A stretch of DNA of 6,172 bases from Pseudomonadota bacterium (lineage in GTDB: Bacteria; Pseudomonadota; Gammaproteobacteria; Burkholderiales; Burkholderiaceae_C). A model generated the notes under the pieces. The model did no database searches and was not told the origin of the DNA. It saw nothing but the letters and a program-made list of their open reading frames with translations. Both the position numbers and the translations under genes were made by a program. Shown piece after piece: positions 5,451 to 6,172 of the stretch (positions within the stretch are counted from its first letter, which is position 1; each line of letters starts with the position of its first letter). The stretch covers positions 1-6,172 of the forward strand of contig JAEXBL010000052.1 of NCBI GenBank assembly GCA_023394015.1. The letters are read 5' to 3'.

Positions 5451-6172
5451 ATGTCGATTCTTTCCACCCCCATCGGTCGCGGCAGCGCGCTGGCCGGGCC
5501 GGCGGCCCAGGCGCTGTCGCCGGCCGCACGGCAGGCGCTGGACGGTGCCACCACGCTCGGCACCGTCAACCCGGCGCAACTGGCGCAGCAGCTTCAGCGC
5601 CTGCCCGACGCCGGCGCGCGCCGGCAACTGCTGGACGAGCTGGCACCCCAGCTGTCGCCGGACGACCTGCAGGCCGTGCACCGCCAGCTGGGCGGCGCGC
5701 CGGCCAAGCCAGCCGGCATAGACACCGACCTGGCGCTGGACCTGACACAGATCGGCCTGGACATCGCCGGCATCTTCGACCCCACGCCGATCTCCGACGG
5801 CGCCAACGCGCTCATCTCGCTCGGCCGCGGCGACTGGCTGGGCGCGGGCCTGAGCGCCGTCAGCATGGTGCCCTACCTGGGCGATGCCGCCAAGATGGGC
5901 AAGCTGGGCAAGTACGCGCAGACGGTCGCCAAAGCCATCGACGCCGCGCGCGCCAACCCGGCGCTGCACCAGGCGCTGGCGCCGGCCGTCCAGGGCATTG
6001 CCGACGCCATCGCCAAGCTGCCGCTGGACAAGCTGCCCGAGGCCGCGCGCCGACAGCTCACCACGCTGAAAGAGCTGACCGGCATCTTCGCCAAGGAGTC
6101 CGACGCCGCCGCGCGCCAGGCCCTGAAGCTGGCCGACGAGTTGCCCGCCGCCGGCACCGCCCGGGCCGGCGC
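5451..6172 (+). CDS. Unrecognised protein with pre-toxin-like segment, candidate polymorphic toxin (N-terminal 240 residues)
   Basis: The frame is open from the ATG to the window end, so the C-terminus is missing. I do not recognise the family. Residues 1-88 are Ala/Gln/Leu-rich and helical, with no signal peptide and no PAAR, WXG or RHS motifs. Residues 93-155 form a distinct block: LDLTQIGLDIAGIFDPTP, then SDGANALISLGRGDWLGAGL, then VSMVPYLGDAAKMGKLGKYA. These are two hydrophobic stretches split by a GDWLGAGL turn and ending in basic GK repeats. Such a block often precedes nuclease or peptidase domains in Rhs, contact-dependent and other polymorphic toxins. Residues 156-240 are again amphipathic helix. 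The ATG is the first in-frame start after a stop at 5316-5318, but no clear Shine-Dalgarno precedes it. The gene is divergent from the antitoxin-toxin pair. The toxin role is inference; the effector domain and any immunity gene would lie to the right of the window. Confidence 0.7.
   Translation, partial: MSILSTPIGRGSALAGPAAQALSPAARQALDGATTLGTVNPAQLAQQLQRLPDAGARRQLLDELAPQLSPDDLQAVHRQLGGAPAKPAGIDTDLALDLTQIGLDIAGIFDPTPISDGANALISLGRGDWLGAGLSAVSMVPYLGDAAKMGKLGKYAQTVAKAIDAARANPALHQALAPAVQGIADAIAKLPLDKLPEAARRQLTTLKELTGIFAKESDAAARQALKLADELPAAGTARAG

Noticed and set aside
5352..5969. Minus-strand open frame opposite the 5451 gene
   Set aside because: The plus-strand frame has a coherent pre-toxin-like segment and continues to the window edge; the minus-strand product is Arg/Gly/Ala-rich with no motif.
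1..6172. tRNA, rRNA or insertion sequence
   Set aside because: No cloverleaf, rRNA signature, transposase or terminal inverted repeats were seen on either strand.

Overview
The window is GC-rich. Its protein sequences and operon style (ATGA overlaps, a separate monofunctional hisB, hisC-hisB-hisH-hisA-hisF order) point to a betaproteobacterium, probably Burkholderiales/Comamonadaceae. The genus cannot be fixed from the sequence alone.

Layout from left to right. (1) Positions 1-156, minus strand: the first 52 codons of an E. coli-type NADP-dependent glutamate dehydrogenase (gdhA), with a TTG start behind a strong AAGGAG. (2) Positions 157-355: a noncoding gap holding a likely terminator for the his operon and the gdhA leader. 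(3) Positions 356-4394, minus strand: five contiguous histidine genes transcribed in the order hisC, hisB, hisH, hisA, hisF. All look intact with their catalytic residues. (4) Positions 4395-4571: the leader of hisC, filled by an unusual array of ATGAC/GTCAT words arranged as a large dyad with nested hairpins. (5) Positions 4572-5239, minus strand: a two-gene toxin-antitoxin module, a PIN-domain VapC-type toxin preceded by a ribbon-helix-helix antitoxin. Two tandem copies of a palindromic operator-like sequence sit directly upstream. (6) Positions 5240-5450: a divergent control region with several inverted repeats. (7) Position 5451 to the window end, plus strand: the N-terminal 240 residues of an unrecognised protein. 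Its central hydrophobic 'pre-toxin-like' segment suggests a polymorphic toxin whose effector domain lies outside the window.

How the genes work together: HisB dehydrates imidazoleglycerol phosphate, HisC transaminates the product, HisA isomerises ProFAR, and HisH-HisF form the glutaminase/cyclase complex that makes imidazoleglycerol phosphate and AICAR. hisG and hisD, expected before hisC, and hisI/hisE, expected after hisF, are not at those positions. The core cluster instead abuts a toxin-antitoxin module on one side and gdhA on the other, which suggests rearrangement or insertion around the operon. The less ordinary material is at 4450-6172: the nested repeat array, the tandem operator with a possible leaderless antitoxin transcript, and the partial candidate toxin.
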